Source: Rhizobium sp. WSM4643 (GTDB taxonomy: Bacteria; Pseudomonadota; Alphaproteobacteria; Rhizobiales; Rhizobiaceae). From it: a stretch of 64,000 bases of DNA. A program made the position numbers and the translations under genes. The DNA lies in NCBI RefSeq assembly GCF_025152745.1, contig NZ_CP104040.1, positions 310,001 through 374,000 of the forward strand, written 5' to 3'. Positions 45,279-54,003 of the stretch are shown one piece after another (position 1 is the first letter of the stretch; every line of letters begins with the position of its first letter). The notes under the pieces were generated by a model. That model was not told the origin of the DNA. It was given only the letters and a program-made list of their open reading frames with translations, and did no database searches.

Positions 45279-46708
45279 TGGATATGAGCGTCTCGGGCGG
45301 AGCCCCCAGTGCGGAGTCCGCCGCGATTGCGAAATCTGCGCGACCGGCCGGAAAAGACGATGCCGCCGGCCAAAAGAACGGCTTCTCCGACGCGCTGGCC
45401 AAGGCAAGCGGCAGTGCTGCCAATGACGATGCCGACGATGCGCAGCCGGATCAGGGCGTGGTTGCCGATGGCAGCACTGAGAAAGCGGCGCGGACGATCC
45501 GCGGCCGCAACGGCGCAAAGCCGTTGATCGATCTTGGCGACGCCGCTCTGAAGGCACAGGCGGAGGTGCAGCCAGAAACGATTGCCAATGTTGAAAAGGT
45601 CGCGCCAAAACCCGCGAAGGCCGAGATCAAAATGCCGGCCGATCTCGCCTTCGGCAAGCGCGATCCGAAGGACAGTCCCGCAGACGAGGTTGCTCCGGCA
45701 GCCAAGGGCGGCAAACACACCAAGGCCGACGCGCTGGAAACCGATACGGACAACGTCAGCGACGATGATGACGGCGGTATTTCCGATGTTCTCGGCCTGC
45801 TGAAGCAGGAACGTGCCGATGGTGCGGTGACCTTGCCGACGGCGGCAGCCGCGCATCACGTCTCCGCCAAGGTCGACGAGGCTGGAACGGCCGACAAGAA
45901 ACTCGATGCCAAGGCGGGCGGCCACGCGTCCGACGCCCTGGCGGCGGTCAGCAGCAACATCGGGAGCGGCACGGCGGATGACATCAAGGTTCGCGGATCG
46001 GAGGCTGCCGAAGCTGCCGATGGCAAGACATTCAGGATCAGTCGCGCCGATGGCCGCGGCGTCTCGATGGATGTCCAGATCGGCGCCGATCAGGCCGGAC
46101 CGAAGGATGGGTCGAAGAAAGCCGATGTCGAAAACGTTTCGGTGCTCGAATCGCGCCGCTATATCGGCCTGATGCAGAATTCGAATTCCGCCGCCGTGAC
46201 CGCTGCTCTCTCGGGCGATTCCGAATGGGCGCGCGCCATGGAGCCGAGCTCGGCGCTCTCCAACGCAGCGGAATGGACGAGCACCGGCAAGGTGGTCAAT
46301 ACGCTGAAGATCCAGATGAACCCACTCGACCTCGGCCTGGTGACGGCGACCATGCGCCTGTCCGGCGATGCTCTGAACGTCGATCTCAAGGTCGAAACCG
46401 GGGCGGCTTACCGTCAAATGAAGGAAGATCACGGCAAGATTCTCGAAGCTCTGCGCAGCCAGGGCTACGCGGTCGAAAACGTCACCATCAGCATGGCGCC
46501 GGTCGAGCGTCCCGACGCCGGCAACCAGGCGGGCAGCCAGGCCTCCCAGCAGCAATCGCCTCCCCAGCAGGGGCAGGGCGGCGAGGCGCGCGAGCGCCAC
46601 AATCAGACGGCACAGCGGACGGACGGAGGCTTCAATGGTGCAGGCGAGACGGGTATTGACGACGCTCGTACTGGCGGCAGCAGCGGCACTGGCGGCGTTT
46701 ATCTCTGA
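45275..46708 (+). CDS. fliK: Hook-length control protein FliK
   Basis: A 477-residue protein with a long, charged, low-complexity N-terminal ruler region and a C-terminal Flg_hook domain (LKIQMNPLDLGLVTATMRLS, then NVDLKVETGAAYRQMKEDH), followed by a Gln/Ser-rich tail. FliK measures hook length and switches FlhB specificity. Its last 74 nt overlap the start of the transglycosylase gene in another frame. Confidence 0.9.
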   Translation: MMDMSVSGGAPSAESAAIAKSARPAGKDDAAGQKNGFSDALAKASGSAANDDADDAQPDQGVVADGSTEKAARTIRGRNGAKPLIDLGDAALKAQAEVQPETIANVEKVAPKPAKAEIKMPADLAFGKRDPKDSPADEVAPAAKGGKHTKADALETDTDNVSDDDDGGISDVLGLLKQERADGAVTLPTAAAAHHVSAKVDEAGTADKKLDAKAGGHASDALAAVSSNIGSGTADDIKVRGSEAAEAADGKTFRISRADGRGVSMDVQIGADQAGPKDGSKKADVENVSVLESRRYIGLMQNSNSAAVTAALSGDSEWARAMEPSSALSNAAEWTSTGKVVNTLKIQMNPLDLGLVTATMRLSGDALNVDLKVETGAAYRQMKEDHGKILEALRSQGYAVENVTISMAPVERPDAGNQAGSQASQQQSPPQQGQGGEARERHNQTAQRTDGGFNGAGETGIDDARTGGSSGTGGVYL

Positions 46709-47213
46709 GGCATCAGCCTCCACCGGCGCCTGCGAGCGTGAGATCCAGTCGGCAGCGGCTAAATACGGCATCCCGGAAGGCATCCTCTATTCGGTCGGTC
46801 TGACGGAGACCGGCCGCAAGGGCTCGCTCTATCCTTATGCCATGAACATCGAAGGCAAAGCGATCTTTCCGCCCTCGGAGCAGGACGCGATGCGGCAGTT
46901 CGATGTCGCCCGTGGCAGTGGCGCGAAGCTCATCGACATCGGCTGCATGCAGATCAACCATTATTATCACGGCGAGAATTTCAGTTCCGCCGAGGAGATG
47001 TTCGACCCGCATCGCAATGTGGAGTATGCTGCAAAATTCCTCCGCAACCTGCATGACCGTCATGAGACATGGACGATGGCGGTAGCCAGATACCATGCCG
47101 GACCCAACAACAATCCGGCACAGAAGCAATATGTCTGCCGCGTCATCGCCAATCTGGTCGCCACGGGCTACGGTAAGTGGACTCCCAATGCGAGTAACTT
47201 TTGTCAAAATTGA
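46635..47213 (+). CDS. Exported lytic transglycosylase (SltF-like)
   Basis: A 192-residue protein with a signal peptide (about 1-29) and a single SLT (goose-lysozyme-like) domain: catalytic E58 (SVGLTETGR), GCMQINHYYHG, and AVARYHAGPNNNP. GGAGG five bases before ATG 46635 supports the start even though it lies inside fliK. It probably opens peptidoglycan for the rod. The FlgJ homologue at 57291 has only the rod-binding domain, so this enzyme likely supplies the missing muralytic activity, as SltF does in Rhodobacter. Confidence 0.85.
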   Translation: MVQARRVLTTLVLAAAAALAAFISEASASTGACEREIQSAAAKYGIPEGILYSVGLTETGRKGSLYPYAMNIEGKAIFPPSEQDAMRQFDVARGSGAKLIDIGCMQINHYYHGENFSSAEEMFDPHRNVEYAAKFLRNLHDRHETWTMAVARYHAGPNNNPAQKQYVCRVIANLVATGYGKWTPNASNFCQN

Positions 47214-47237
47214 CTCAACCAAAGATGGAAGAGGCAT

Positions 47238-47261
47238 ATTGTGACGAAATTGTGTCACAAT
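47238..47261 (+). promoter_or_regulatory. Palindrome upstream of rem
   Basis: ATTGTGAC (47238-47245) and GTCACAAT (47254-47261) are a perfect 8-bp inverted repeat with an 8-bp spacer. No T run follows, so an operator is more likely than a terminator. The spacing differs from the CRP consensus (TGTGA-N6-TCACA). It lies about 235 bp before the rem start codon. Confidence 0.4.
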
Positions 47262-47301
47262 GTGGCAGGAATCCGGCGTGAATCTCCTGCGCAAGTCATA
47301 T

Positions 47302-47317
47302 TTAACCGACCGTTAAC
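47302..47317 (+). promoter_or_regulatory. CtrA-type box upstream of rem
   Basis: TTAA (47302-47305), seven bases, TTAAC (47313-47317): a perfect match to the CtrA consensus in the intergenic region in front of rem, about 180 bp before the start codon. A second core match with the last base changed (TTAA-N7-TTAAT) lies at 47388-47403. Confidence 0.55.
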
Positions 47318-47493
47318 TTTTCCACGAAATTTTGGTGTGCATAGTCAGGCGTACCCACTAGATATAGATCAAATCGCTACGCAGATCTTAATCAATTATT
47401 AATTTCTGCCATTAACTTTAACGAGTTGTCGCCGATTCGTGCGATTCGTACCCATAGATCATCGAAGTGCCACACTGATTCGGAGGCGGACGA

Positions 47494-48165
47494 ATGATCG
47501 TAGTGGTTGATGAGCGTGAGCTTGTGAAAGACGGATACACATCTCTGTTCGGGCGTGAGGGTATTCCCTCCACCGGCTTTGATCCGGCGGAATTCGGCGA
47601 GTGGGTACAGACCGCCGCCGATTCCGACATAGCTGCAGTCGAGGCCTTCCTGATCGGGCAGGGCCAGCGCAACTTCGAACTGCCCCGGGCGATCCGGGAT
47701 CGGTCGATGGCGCCGGTGATTGCGGTCAGCGACCAGCACTCGCTCGAAAACACCCTTGCGCTGTTCGACTGCGGCGTCGACGACGTGGTGCGCAAACCGG
47801 TGCATCCCCGCGAGATCCTCGCAAGGGCGGCTGCGATCCGGCGCAGGCTGAAGGCGATCGCCAATTACACCGAGATCGGCGGGATCCGCGTCTACTCGGA
47901 TGGTCGTGACCCCGAGATCAACGGCGAAGTCTTCGCACTTCCCCGCCGCGAGCGCCGCATCCTCGAATATTTGATCGCCAATCGCGGTCGCCGGGTCACC
48001 AAGACCCAGATCTTCAACGCTATCTACGGCATCTTCGATGAAGAGGTCGAGGAGAACGTCGTCGAAAGCCACATCTCGAAACTGCGCAAGAAGCTGCGCA
48101 AGAAGCTCGGCGTCGATCCGGTCGATTCCAAGCGCTTCCTTGGCTACTGCATCGATTGGGCCTGA
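47494..48165 (+). CDS. rem: Motility regulator Rem
   Basis: A 223-residue OmpR-family regulator. In S. meliloti Rem is activated by VisNR and in turn activates class II flagellar genes during exponential growth. The C-terminal winged helix is complete ([40 protein letters not shown]). The N-terminal receiver is degenerate: after [10 protein letters not shown] the strand that should carry the phospho-acceptor reads [10 protein letters not shown] without an aspartate, although a lysine remains in VVRKPV. It probably works without phosphorylation. GGAGG precedes ATG 47494. Confidence 0.93.
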   Translation: MIVVVDERELVKDGYTSLFGREGIPSTGFDPAEFGEWVQTAADSDIAAVEAFLIGQGQRNFELPRAIRDRSMAPVIAVSDQHSLENTLALFDCGVDDVVRKPVHPREILARAAAIRRRLKAIANYTEIGGIRVYSDGRDPEINGEVFALPRRERRILEYLIANRGRRVTKTQIFNAIYGIFDEEVEENVVESHISKLRKKLRKKLGVDPVDSKRFLGYCIDWA

Positions 48166-48173
48166 TTTTCTCG

Positions 48174-48193
48174 GCCGGGCGGCGGCGCCCGGC
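48174..48193 (+). terminator. Hairpin after rem
   Basis: GCCGGGC (48174-48180) and GCCCGGC (48187-48193) form a 7-bp stem 8 bp after the rem stop. There is no T run, so termination would be weak or rho-dependent. Confidence 0.45.
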
Positions 48194-48291
48194 TGAACCG
48201 CATTATCCGGCCTCGCAGCTCACATGACAGACAGCTTCACGCAAGGCCCGACAAATACTCTCGTGCATAACAGGTAAAACGAGGTTTTCAG

Positions 48292-49599
48292 ATGAGCATT
48301 TTCGGCAGCATGAAGACGGCAGTATCGGGGATGAACGCTCAGGCCAACCGCTTGAGCACGGTCGCCGACAACATCGCCAACGTTAACACCACCGGTTACA
48401 AGTCCGTGTCGACGAGCTTCTCGTCGCTGGTTCTGCCTTCCTCGGGCGGCAATTACAATTCCGGCGGCGTTCAGTCCTCGGTCCGCCAGTCTGTCTCCGA
48501 CCAGGGCGATATTTCCTACACCACCTCGGGCACCGACCTTGCGATCTCGGGCGACGGCTTCTTCATCGTTCAGGGTGCGGACGGCACGCCGGTTCTGACC
48601 CGCGCCGGCGACTTCACCAAGGACGACGAAGGCAATCTCGTCAACGCCGCCGGCTTCATGCTGATGGGCTATTCCTACGACGCCGGCTCTCCGGCCGTCG
48701 TCGTCAACGGCTTCGATGGCCTCGTTCCTGTCAACGTCAACCAGGAAGGGCTGACCGCCATCGCCTCGACATCCGGGGTCTTCAAGGGCAATCTCGATTC
48801 CGGCGCCAACATCGCCCCGGTCGCTCCTGCGACGCTGCCGAGCGCCAACGCCGCCACCACGACGGCCGACACCAAGAAGTTCTCGATGGTCGCCTACGAT
48901 ACGCTCGGCAACAAGGTGATGTACGACTTCTACTTCACCAAGACCTCGGTCGCGGCGACGCCGCCGCCGGCACCTCCTGCCGTTAATAGCAGCTGGCAGG
49001 TTGCGATCTTCCGCAACGCCAATGCGGCAACGGGCGGCACGACCTCCTTTCCCTACAGCGCTGGCGGCGCCGTTGGCACAACCACGCTCGATTTCGACGC
49101 CAACGGCAAAATAACCAACTCGACGGGCTCTGTTAACATCGCCGATACTGTGACGGGTCAGACCATCAAAATGGATCTCTCCGGCTTCACGCAGCTCGGC
49201 GCAGCCTTTGCCGGCACGGGTACGCCGAACGGCCAGGCGGCAAGCCCGGTCAAGGACGTCACGATTGATGGCGACGGTATCGTCTACGCCAAGTACGAAG
49301 ATGGCACCAACAAGCCGCTCTACCGTATTCCGCTGGCAAACGTCGCCAGCCCCGACAAGCTGACGCTCCAGAGCGGCAACGTCTACAGCGCCAACGGTCA
49401 GTCAGGCGTTACCGTTACCGGCTTCCCGCAGACCAACGGTCTCGGCACTATCAAGTCAGGCGCCCTCGAAGGCTCGAACGTCGACCTTGCCGGCGAACTG
49501 ACCGAGATGATCGAATCGCAGCGCAGCTATACCGCCAATTCCAAGGTCTTCCAGACGGGGTCCGACATTATGGACGTCCTCGTCAACCTCAAGAGATAA
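48292..49599 (+). CDS. flgE: Flagellar hook protein FlgE
   Basis: A 435-residue hook subunit with DNIANVNTTGYKSVSTSFSS near the N-terminus, the SGDGFFIVQGADGTPVLTR core, a Thr/Ala/Pro-rich middle and a C-terminal helix (SNVDLAGELTEMIESQRSYT). Length is typical. Followed at 19 bp by flgK. Confidence 0.96.
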   Translation: MSIFGSMKTAVSGMNAQANRLSTVADNIANVNTTGYKSVSTSFSSLVLPSSGGNYNSGGVQSSVRQSVSDQGDISYTTSGTDLAISGDGFFIVQGADGTPVLTRAGDFTKDDEGNLVNAAGFMLMGYSYDAGSPAVVVNGFDGLVPVNVNQEGLTAIASTSGVFKGNLDSGANIAPVAPATLPSANAATTTADTKKFSMVAYDTLGNKVMYDFYFTKTSVAATPPPAPPAVNSSWQVAIFRNANAATGGTTSFPYSAGGAVGTTTLDFDANGKITNSTGSVNIADTVTGQTIKMDLSGFTQLGAAFAGTGTPNGQAASPVKDVTIDGDGIVYAKYEDGTNKPLYRIPLANVASPDKLTLQSGNVYSANGQSGVTVTGFPQTNGLGTIKSGALEGSNVDLAGELTEMIESQRSYTANSKVFQTGSDIMDVLVNLKR

Positions 49600-49618
49600 G
49601 CAAGGTACCGGGTAAGCC

Positions 49619-51106
49619 ATGTCGCTCACATCCGCACTTAATACCGCGCAGAACATATTCAACAATACCGGCACTCAGAGCAGCGTGGTATCGAACAATA
49701 TCTCCAATGCCGGCAACAAAGATTATGTGCGCCGGCAGGCGATGCTCACCACGTCATTGAACGGTGCCCAGGTCGTCAAGATCGACCGGGCGCAGGAAGA
49801 TGCGTTGCTGCGTCAATACCTGAAGACATCCTCTCAGGACAGCGCCCAGCAGGCGTTGCTCGGCGGTCTCGAGGACCTGAAGTCGATCGTGGGTGGCAAC
49901 GACTACGAAACGTCGCCATCCACCTATCTCGGTGTTTTTCAGCAGAAGCTTCAGGCCTTCCGCACGACGCCAGGCAGTACCGTCGCCGCTCAGGGCGCCA
50001 TCACCGCCGCCCAGGACGTCGCCAACTCGCTGAACAATGCCTCGCAATCCGTTCAGGACGTTCGCGCCACCGCCGACAAGCAGATCGCCACCGCGGTCGA
50101 TAAGCTGAACACGCTCCTCAGCGACTTCGAGAAGGCCAACAATGCGGTGAAGACCGCCACGGCCTCGGGTGCGGATGCATCCGGAGCTCTCGACGAACGT
50201 GAGAAGGCTCTCAAGCAGATTTCGCAGATTGTCGGCGTCAACACGACGACACGCGACAATAACGACATGGTGCTGAGCACGTCTGACGGGACGATCCTCT
50301 TCGAGACGGTTCCGCGCACCGTGACGTTCAAGTCTCAGGATATCTATACCGCAACCACTGTCGGTAATTCGGTATATGTCGACGGTGTGGCCCTTCCGCG
50401 CGGCAGCGGATCGACGACGACAGGGCAGGGAAGCCTTCAGTCTCTCCTCCAGGTCCGCGACGAGATCGCCCCGAACTTCCAGAAGCAGCTCGACGAAATC
50501 GCCCGCGGCCTGGTCTCGCTCTTCAAGGAGCAGAACACGGCGGCCGGCCCGACCTATGTGCCTGGTCTCTTCACCTGGAGCGGCGGCACAGTCGATACCG
50601 GCGCCACCGCGGTTGCCGGCATGGCGTCGACGATCAGCGTCAGCAGCACCGTCATCACCTCGCAAGGCGGCGATCCGATGCGCTTGCGCGATGGCGGTGT
50701 CAACGCCAACGGCGTCGTCAACAATCCTACCCATCTCAGCGGCTACACGACGGACCTCGATCGTCTCTATACCGCCTTGGGCTCCGACATCGATTTCGAT
50801 CCGGCAGCGGGACCGGCGGTCGGCTTCGACGCCACGACGGGCATCGATTCGAACGTCAGCATCATGGAATTCGCCACGAATTCGCTGGGCTGGCTCGAGC
50901 AGTACCGCAGCAACGCCACGACGGCGGCGGAAAACACCTCAGCGGCGCTGTCACGCTCCGACGAAGCCTATTCGAATGAGACGGGCGTCAACCTCGACGA
51001 GGAGCTGACGCTGCTCCTCGATATCGAGCAGTCCTACAAGGCGGCGACCAAGATCCTCAACGCCGTTGACGAAATGTTGAAGTCATTGCTGGATATTGCG
51101 AGTTAA
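49619..51106 (+). CDS. flgK: Hook-filament junction protein FlgK
   Basis: A 495-residue junction protein (HAP1) with SNNISNAGNKDYVRRQAMLT at the N-terminus and GVNLDEELTLLLDIEQSYKA at the C-terminus, flanking a Ser/Thr/Asp-rich middle. It caps the hook for filament growth. Three bases separate it from flgL. Confidence 0.95.
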   Translation: MSLTSALNTAQNIFNNTGTQSSVVSNNISNAGNKDYVRRQAMLTTSLNGAQVVKIDRAQEDALLRQYLKTSSQDSAQQALLGGLEDLKSIVGGNDYETSPSTYLGVFQQKLQAFRTTPGSTVAAQGAITAAQDVANSLNNASQSVQDVRATADKQIATAVDKLNTLLSDFEKANNAVKTATASGADASGALDEREKALKQISQIVGVNTTTRDNNDMVLSTSDGTILFETVPRTVTFKSQDIYTATTVGNSVYVDGVALPRGSGSTTTGQGSLQSLLQVRDEIAPNFQKQLDEIARGLVSLFKEQNTAAGPTYVPGLFTWSGGTVDTGATAVAGMASTISVSSTVITSQGGDPMRLRDGGVNANGVVNNPTHLSGYTTDLDRLYTALGSDIDFDPAAGPAVGFDATTGIDSNVSIMEFATNSLGWLEQYRSNATTAAENTSAALSRSDEAYSNETGVNLDEELTLLLDIEQSYKAATKILNAVDEMLKSLLDIAS

Positions 51107-51109
51107 GCC

Positions 51110-52156
51110 ATGAAGAGCTCTTTTATTTCAAGTTCGGCCATTCAGAACGCGATGCGCTTGACGATCCGTCAGGGGCAGAACCAGATGACCAAGGCAACGA
51201 TGGAAGCGACGACGGGAGTCTATGCGGATATCGGTATCTCGCTCGGCGGCAACGCTGCCAGGAGCGTCGACTTCAGCCGCGAGGTCGACAGGATAGACTC
51301 GATCAAAGCAAGCAATTCGCTCGTCACTGCGCGCATGGAATCCTCGCAGCTCGGCCTTTCCAAGATGAAGGACGTCGGCGACGGCCTGGTTTCGAAGCTG
51401 ACGGCGCTCCAGGGCAGCCACGACCCCGGCAGCATCACCGTCGCCATCCAGTCGGCGACCAGCGCCCTGTCCACCATGATGGACACGGCCAATACCATGG
51501 TGAACGGCGAATATCTGTTCTCCGGCATCAACACCGATGTTCAGCCACTGACCGACAAGACGACCGCGACGAGTGCCGCCATCGTTACGGCCCTGAACGC
51601 TTATGCGGCAGGACTCCCGAAGGCGGTCAAAGATCTGACCGGCGCCGAAATGAGCACCTTCATCACCACAACGGTGGAGCCGATGTTTAGCCAGGCCAAC
51701 TGGACCAACGCGACGACCGGCTGGTCGCAGGCATCGAACCAGAACATGACGAGCCGCATCAGCAACTCCGAAGTGATCGAATCCTCGACCAATGCCAATT
51801 CCGAGGGCATGCGTTACTTCGCGCTCGCCTCGGTGATGACCTCGGCGCTGTTGGGCCAGGATCTCAGCAGCGATGCGATGAGCACGGTGTCCAAGCAGGC
51901 GATCAGCTATACGACGAAGGCAACCAGCGGCCTCGTGACGCAGGCAAGCCAGCTCGGCCTTTCGCAGGAGCGCGTCAAGAAGTCCAACGACGCGCTCGAT
52001 GCCCAGTCGAATATCATCAAGAACAAGCTCGTCGATCTCCAGGGCGTCGATCCTTACGAAGCCTCGACCCTCGTCAAGACTTTGGAAACGCAGCTTGAAA
52101 CCGCTTACACGATTGTCTCGAAGATCCAGCAGTTGAGTCTAGTAAACTACCTTTGA
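51110..52156 (+). CDS. flgL: Hook-filament junction protein FlgL
   Basis: A 348-residue flagellin-like junction protein (HAP3): N-terminal AIQNAMRLTIRQGQNQMTKA, MNGEYLFSGINTDVQPL-type segment (TMVNGEYLFSGINTDVQPLT) and a C-terminal coiled coil (ASTLVKTLETQLETAYTIVS). It adapts FlgK to the filament. flaF follows after 34 bp. Confidence 0.94.
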   Translation: MKSSFISSSAIQNAMRLTIRQGQNQMTKATMEATTGVYADIGISLGGNAARSVDFSREVDRIDSIKASNSLVTARMESSQLGLSKMKDVGDGLVSKLTALQGSHDPGSITVAIQSATSALSTMMDTANTMVNGEYLFSGINTDVQPLTDKTTATSAAIVTALNAYAAGLPKAVKDLTGAEMSTFITTTVEPMFSQANWTNATTGWSQASNQNMTSRISNSEVIESSTNANSEGMRYFALASVMTSALLGQDLSSDAMSTVSKQAISYTTKATSGLVTQASQLGLSQERVKKSNDALDAQSNIIKNKLVDLQGVDPYEASTLVKTLETQLETAYTIVSKIQQLSLVNYL

Positions 52157-52190
52157 TGAGCAAAGGCGCGCAATAAAGAAGGATGCATGA

Positions 52191-52538
52191 ATGTATCAGT
52201 TCTCATATGCCGAAGTCATGCAGGACTCGGTGGCCGACGCTAAAGAGCGGGAATGGCAGGTTCTCGACCGGTCCATAGACCTGCTGTCGTTGGCGCGCGA
52301 AAAGGAAAAATACGGCCGGGAAGCCATTGAAGCCCTGTTTTATACCCGCCGGGTGTGGATCAGTTTCATCGAGGATCTCAAACATCCCGACAACCAGCTG
52401 GAGATCGGGCTCAGGGCCAACCTCATCTCGATCGCAATCTGGATATTGAAGGAATGCGACAGGATCAGAAAACGTCAGTCCAATAACTACCAGGGCATCA
52501 TCGACGTTACCACCATCATCAGGGATGGACTTAAATGA
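52191..52538 (+). CDS. flaF: Flagellin biosynthesis regulator FlaF
   Basis: A 115-residue helical FlaF-family protein ([40 protein letters not shown]). In alphaproteobacteria FlaF is needed for flagellin synthesis and acts opposite to FlbT. Overlaps flbT by four bases, as is usual for this pair. Confidence 0.94.
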   Translation: MYQFSYAEVMQDSVADAKEREWQVLDRSIDLLSLAREKEKYGREAIEALFYTRRVWISFIEDLKHPDNQLEIGLRANLISIAIWILKECDRIRKRQSNNYQGIIDVTTIIRDGLK

Positions 52539-52984
52539 AAAGTACACTTCGCATTTCTCTGAAAGCCGGAGAAAGAATCTTCATCAACGGCGCTGTCCTG
52601 CGCGTCGACCGCAAGGTCGCGCTGGAATTCCTGAATGATGTGACGTTCCTTCTGGAAAATCACGTCCTCCAGCCGGAGGGCGCCACAACGCCGCTGCGTC
52701 AGCTCTATTTCATTGCGCAGATGATCCTCATCAACCCTGAGGGCAAGGATCACTCGACGGCGTTGTTCCGCAAGTCGATCACCATGCTGCTCTCCTGCTT
52801 CAAGAACGAGGAGATCCTCGCCGAACTGAAGCGCATCGATGCACTCGTCTCGACGGGCCGCGCCTTCGATGCGTTGAAGGCGATCCGCGGCCTCTACGCG
52901 ATCGAAGACAATATCCTCAACAACCACGAAATGCCGCCGACGATGGTCGAGCAGATTCGCAGGGAGATTGCACCATGGCGGTAG
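52535..52984 (+). CDS. flbT: Flagellin post-transcriptional regulator FlbT
   Basis: A 149-residue FlbT-family protein ([40 protein letters not shown]). In Caulobacter FlbT binds the 5' untranslated region of flagellin mRNA and promotes its decay until the hook is complete. The conserved flaA/flaB/flaC leaders in this window are candidate targets. Its end overlaps the flgD start by 10 bases. Confidence 0.94.
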   Translation: MKSTLRISLKAGERIFINGAVLRVDRKVALEFLNDVTFLLENHVLQPEGATTPLRQLYFIAQMILINPEGKDHSTALFRKSITMLLSCFKNEEILAELKRIDALVSTGRAFDALKAIRGLYAIEDNILNNHEMPPTMVEQIRREIAPWR

Positions 52985-53403
52985 ATGCAACATCAAGCGT
53001 GGCCAAAACGAGTTCGACGAACACGACGAACACGGCCCAGCAGAAGGCGACGCTGAACTACGACAATTTCCTTCAGCTGCTTATCGCGCAGATGAAGAAC
53101 CAGGATCCGACCGATCCGGTCGACGCCAGCGAGCAGATGTCGCAGCTGGCGAGCTTCTCGCAGGTCGAACAGACGATCCAGACCAATACCAAACTGGACA
53201 CGCTGCTCGCCAGCTCGAGCCTCACCCAGGCCAGCAGCTACGTCGGCAAATACATGGAAAGCGCCGACGGCACCGTCAAAGGCACCATCGAATCCGTCAA
53301 GGTTTATTCCGACGGAATCATTGCGACAACCACGGCTGGCGGTAATATACTCGTGCAGGCGGGAATCACTGTTGCCGACAAGGCGCCGACCAGCGATACC
53401 TGA
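52975..53403 (+). CDS. flgD: Hook-capping protein FlgD
   Basis: A 142-residue protein with the conserved FlgD N-terminal scaffold ([40 protein letters not shown]), followed by only a short beta-rich tail ([20 protein letters not shown]). It lacks most of the Ig/Fn-type region of enterobacterial FlgD (231 residues), as do other rhizobial proteins. It guides hook assembly. Confidence 0.93.
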   Translation: MAVDATSSVAKTSSTNTTNTAQQKATLNYDNFLQLLIAQMKNQDPTDPVDASEQMSQLASFSQVEQTIQTNTKLDTLLASSSLTQASSYVGKYMESADGTVKGTIESVKVYSDGIIATTTAGGNILVQAGITVADKAPTSDT

Positions 53404-53502
53404 TACTAACGGCGCCGATGCGCAGTATGGCTCGGTTGATACCAATCAATGGCGGTCCGGCCACGGCGGGGCCACTTCAAGGCGATATGAGGTTGCCTTC
53501 AA

Positions 53503-53769
53503 ATGAATGAAGCTGATGCATTGGATCTGTTCCAGGCGGCGATCTGGACCGTCCTGATTGCCGCGGGTCCCGCCGTCATCGTCGCGATGGCAGTTGGTCT
53601 CATCATTGCGTTGATCCAGGCGCTGACCCAGGTGCAGGAAGCAACGCTGACCTTCGTGCCGAAGATCGTCGCGGTGCTGATCACGGTCGGCGTCACCGCA
53701 CCTTTCGCCGGCTCGCAGATCTCCATTTTCACCAATCTGGTCTTTTCGCGCATCCAGTCCGGCTTCTAG
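53503..53769 (+). CDS. fliQ: Flagellar export gate protein FliQ
   Basis: An 88-residue protein with two membrane spans (AIWTVLIAAGPAVIVAMAVG and IVAVLITVGVTAPFAGSQI) and the family motif LIQALTQVQEATLTFVPKI. It forms the export pore with FliP and FliR. AGG lies upstream of ATG 53503. The TAG stop is the left edge of a family C repeat. Confidence 0.96.
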   Translation: MNEADALDLFQAAIWTVLIAAGPAVIVAMAVGLIIALIQALTQVQEATLTFVPKIVAVLITVGVTAPFAGSQISIFTNLVFSRIQSGF

Positions 53770-53911
53770 AACAGGATGATTCTAGGCCGGGTCGGCCCAA
53801 AATCTGAATCCTGTTCTACATTATATAGTTAGAGCATAACGTCGTCCGAAAACCGCTTACACTTTTCGGCATCATGCTCTAGAGCAATTCCAGCAAAAGT
53901 GCGCAGCGGTC
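53767..53911 (+). repeat. Dispersed repeat, family C copy 1 plus B fragment
   Basis: The family C element (53767-53880) begins with the fliQ stop (TAGAACAGGATGATTC). It holds two palindromic parts, AACAGGAT...ATCCTGTT and AGAGCATAACG...CATCATGCTCT, joined by ATTATATAGTT. A partial family B block (AGCAATTCCAGCAAAAGTGC) follows at 53881-53911. It separates fliQ from flhA. Confidence 0.8.
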
Positions 53912-54003
53912 GGGCCACCTTCGCGCAAGCTTCGCCATTTAACTCTCGATCCGAATTGGGCGGGCCGCATGTCCGCCTCCTCTCATGAAGAGACGGAATC
54001 GTC

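Noticed and set aside
45074..46783. A 569-codon minus-strand frame across fliK
   Set aside because: It overlaps motC, fliK and the SLT gene, which all have clear signatures on the plus strand; its own sequence has no recognisable domain.
47238..47261. CRP site upstream of rem
   Set aside because: The arms resemble TGTGA/TCACA but are 10 bases apart instead of 6, so I report only a palindrome of unknown regulator.
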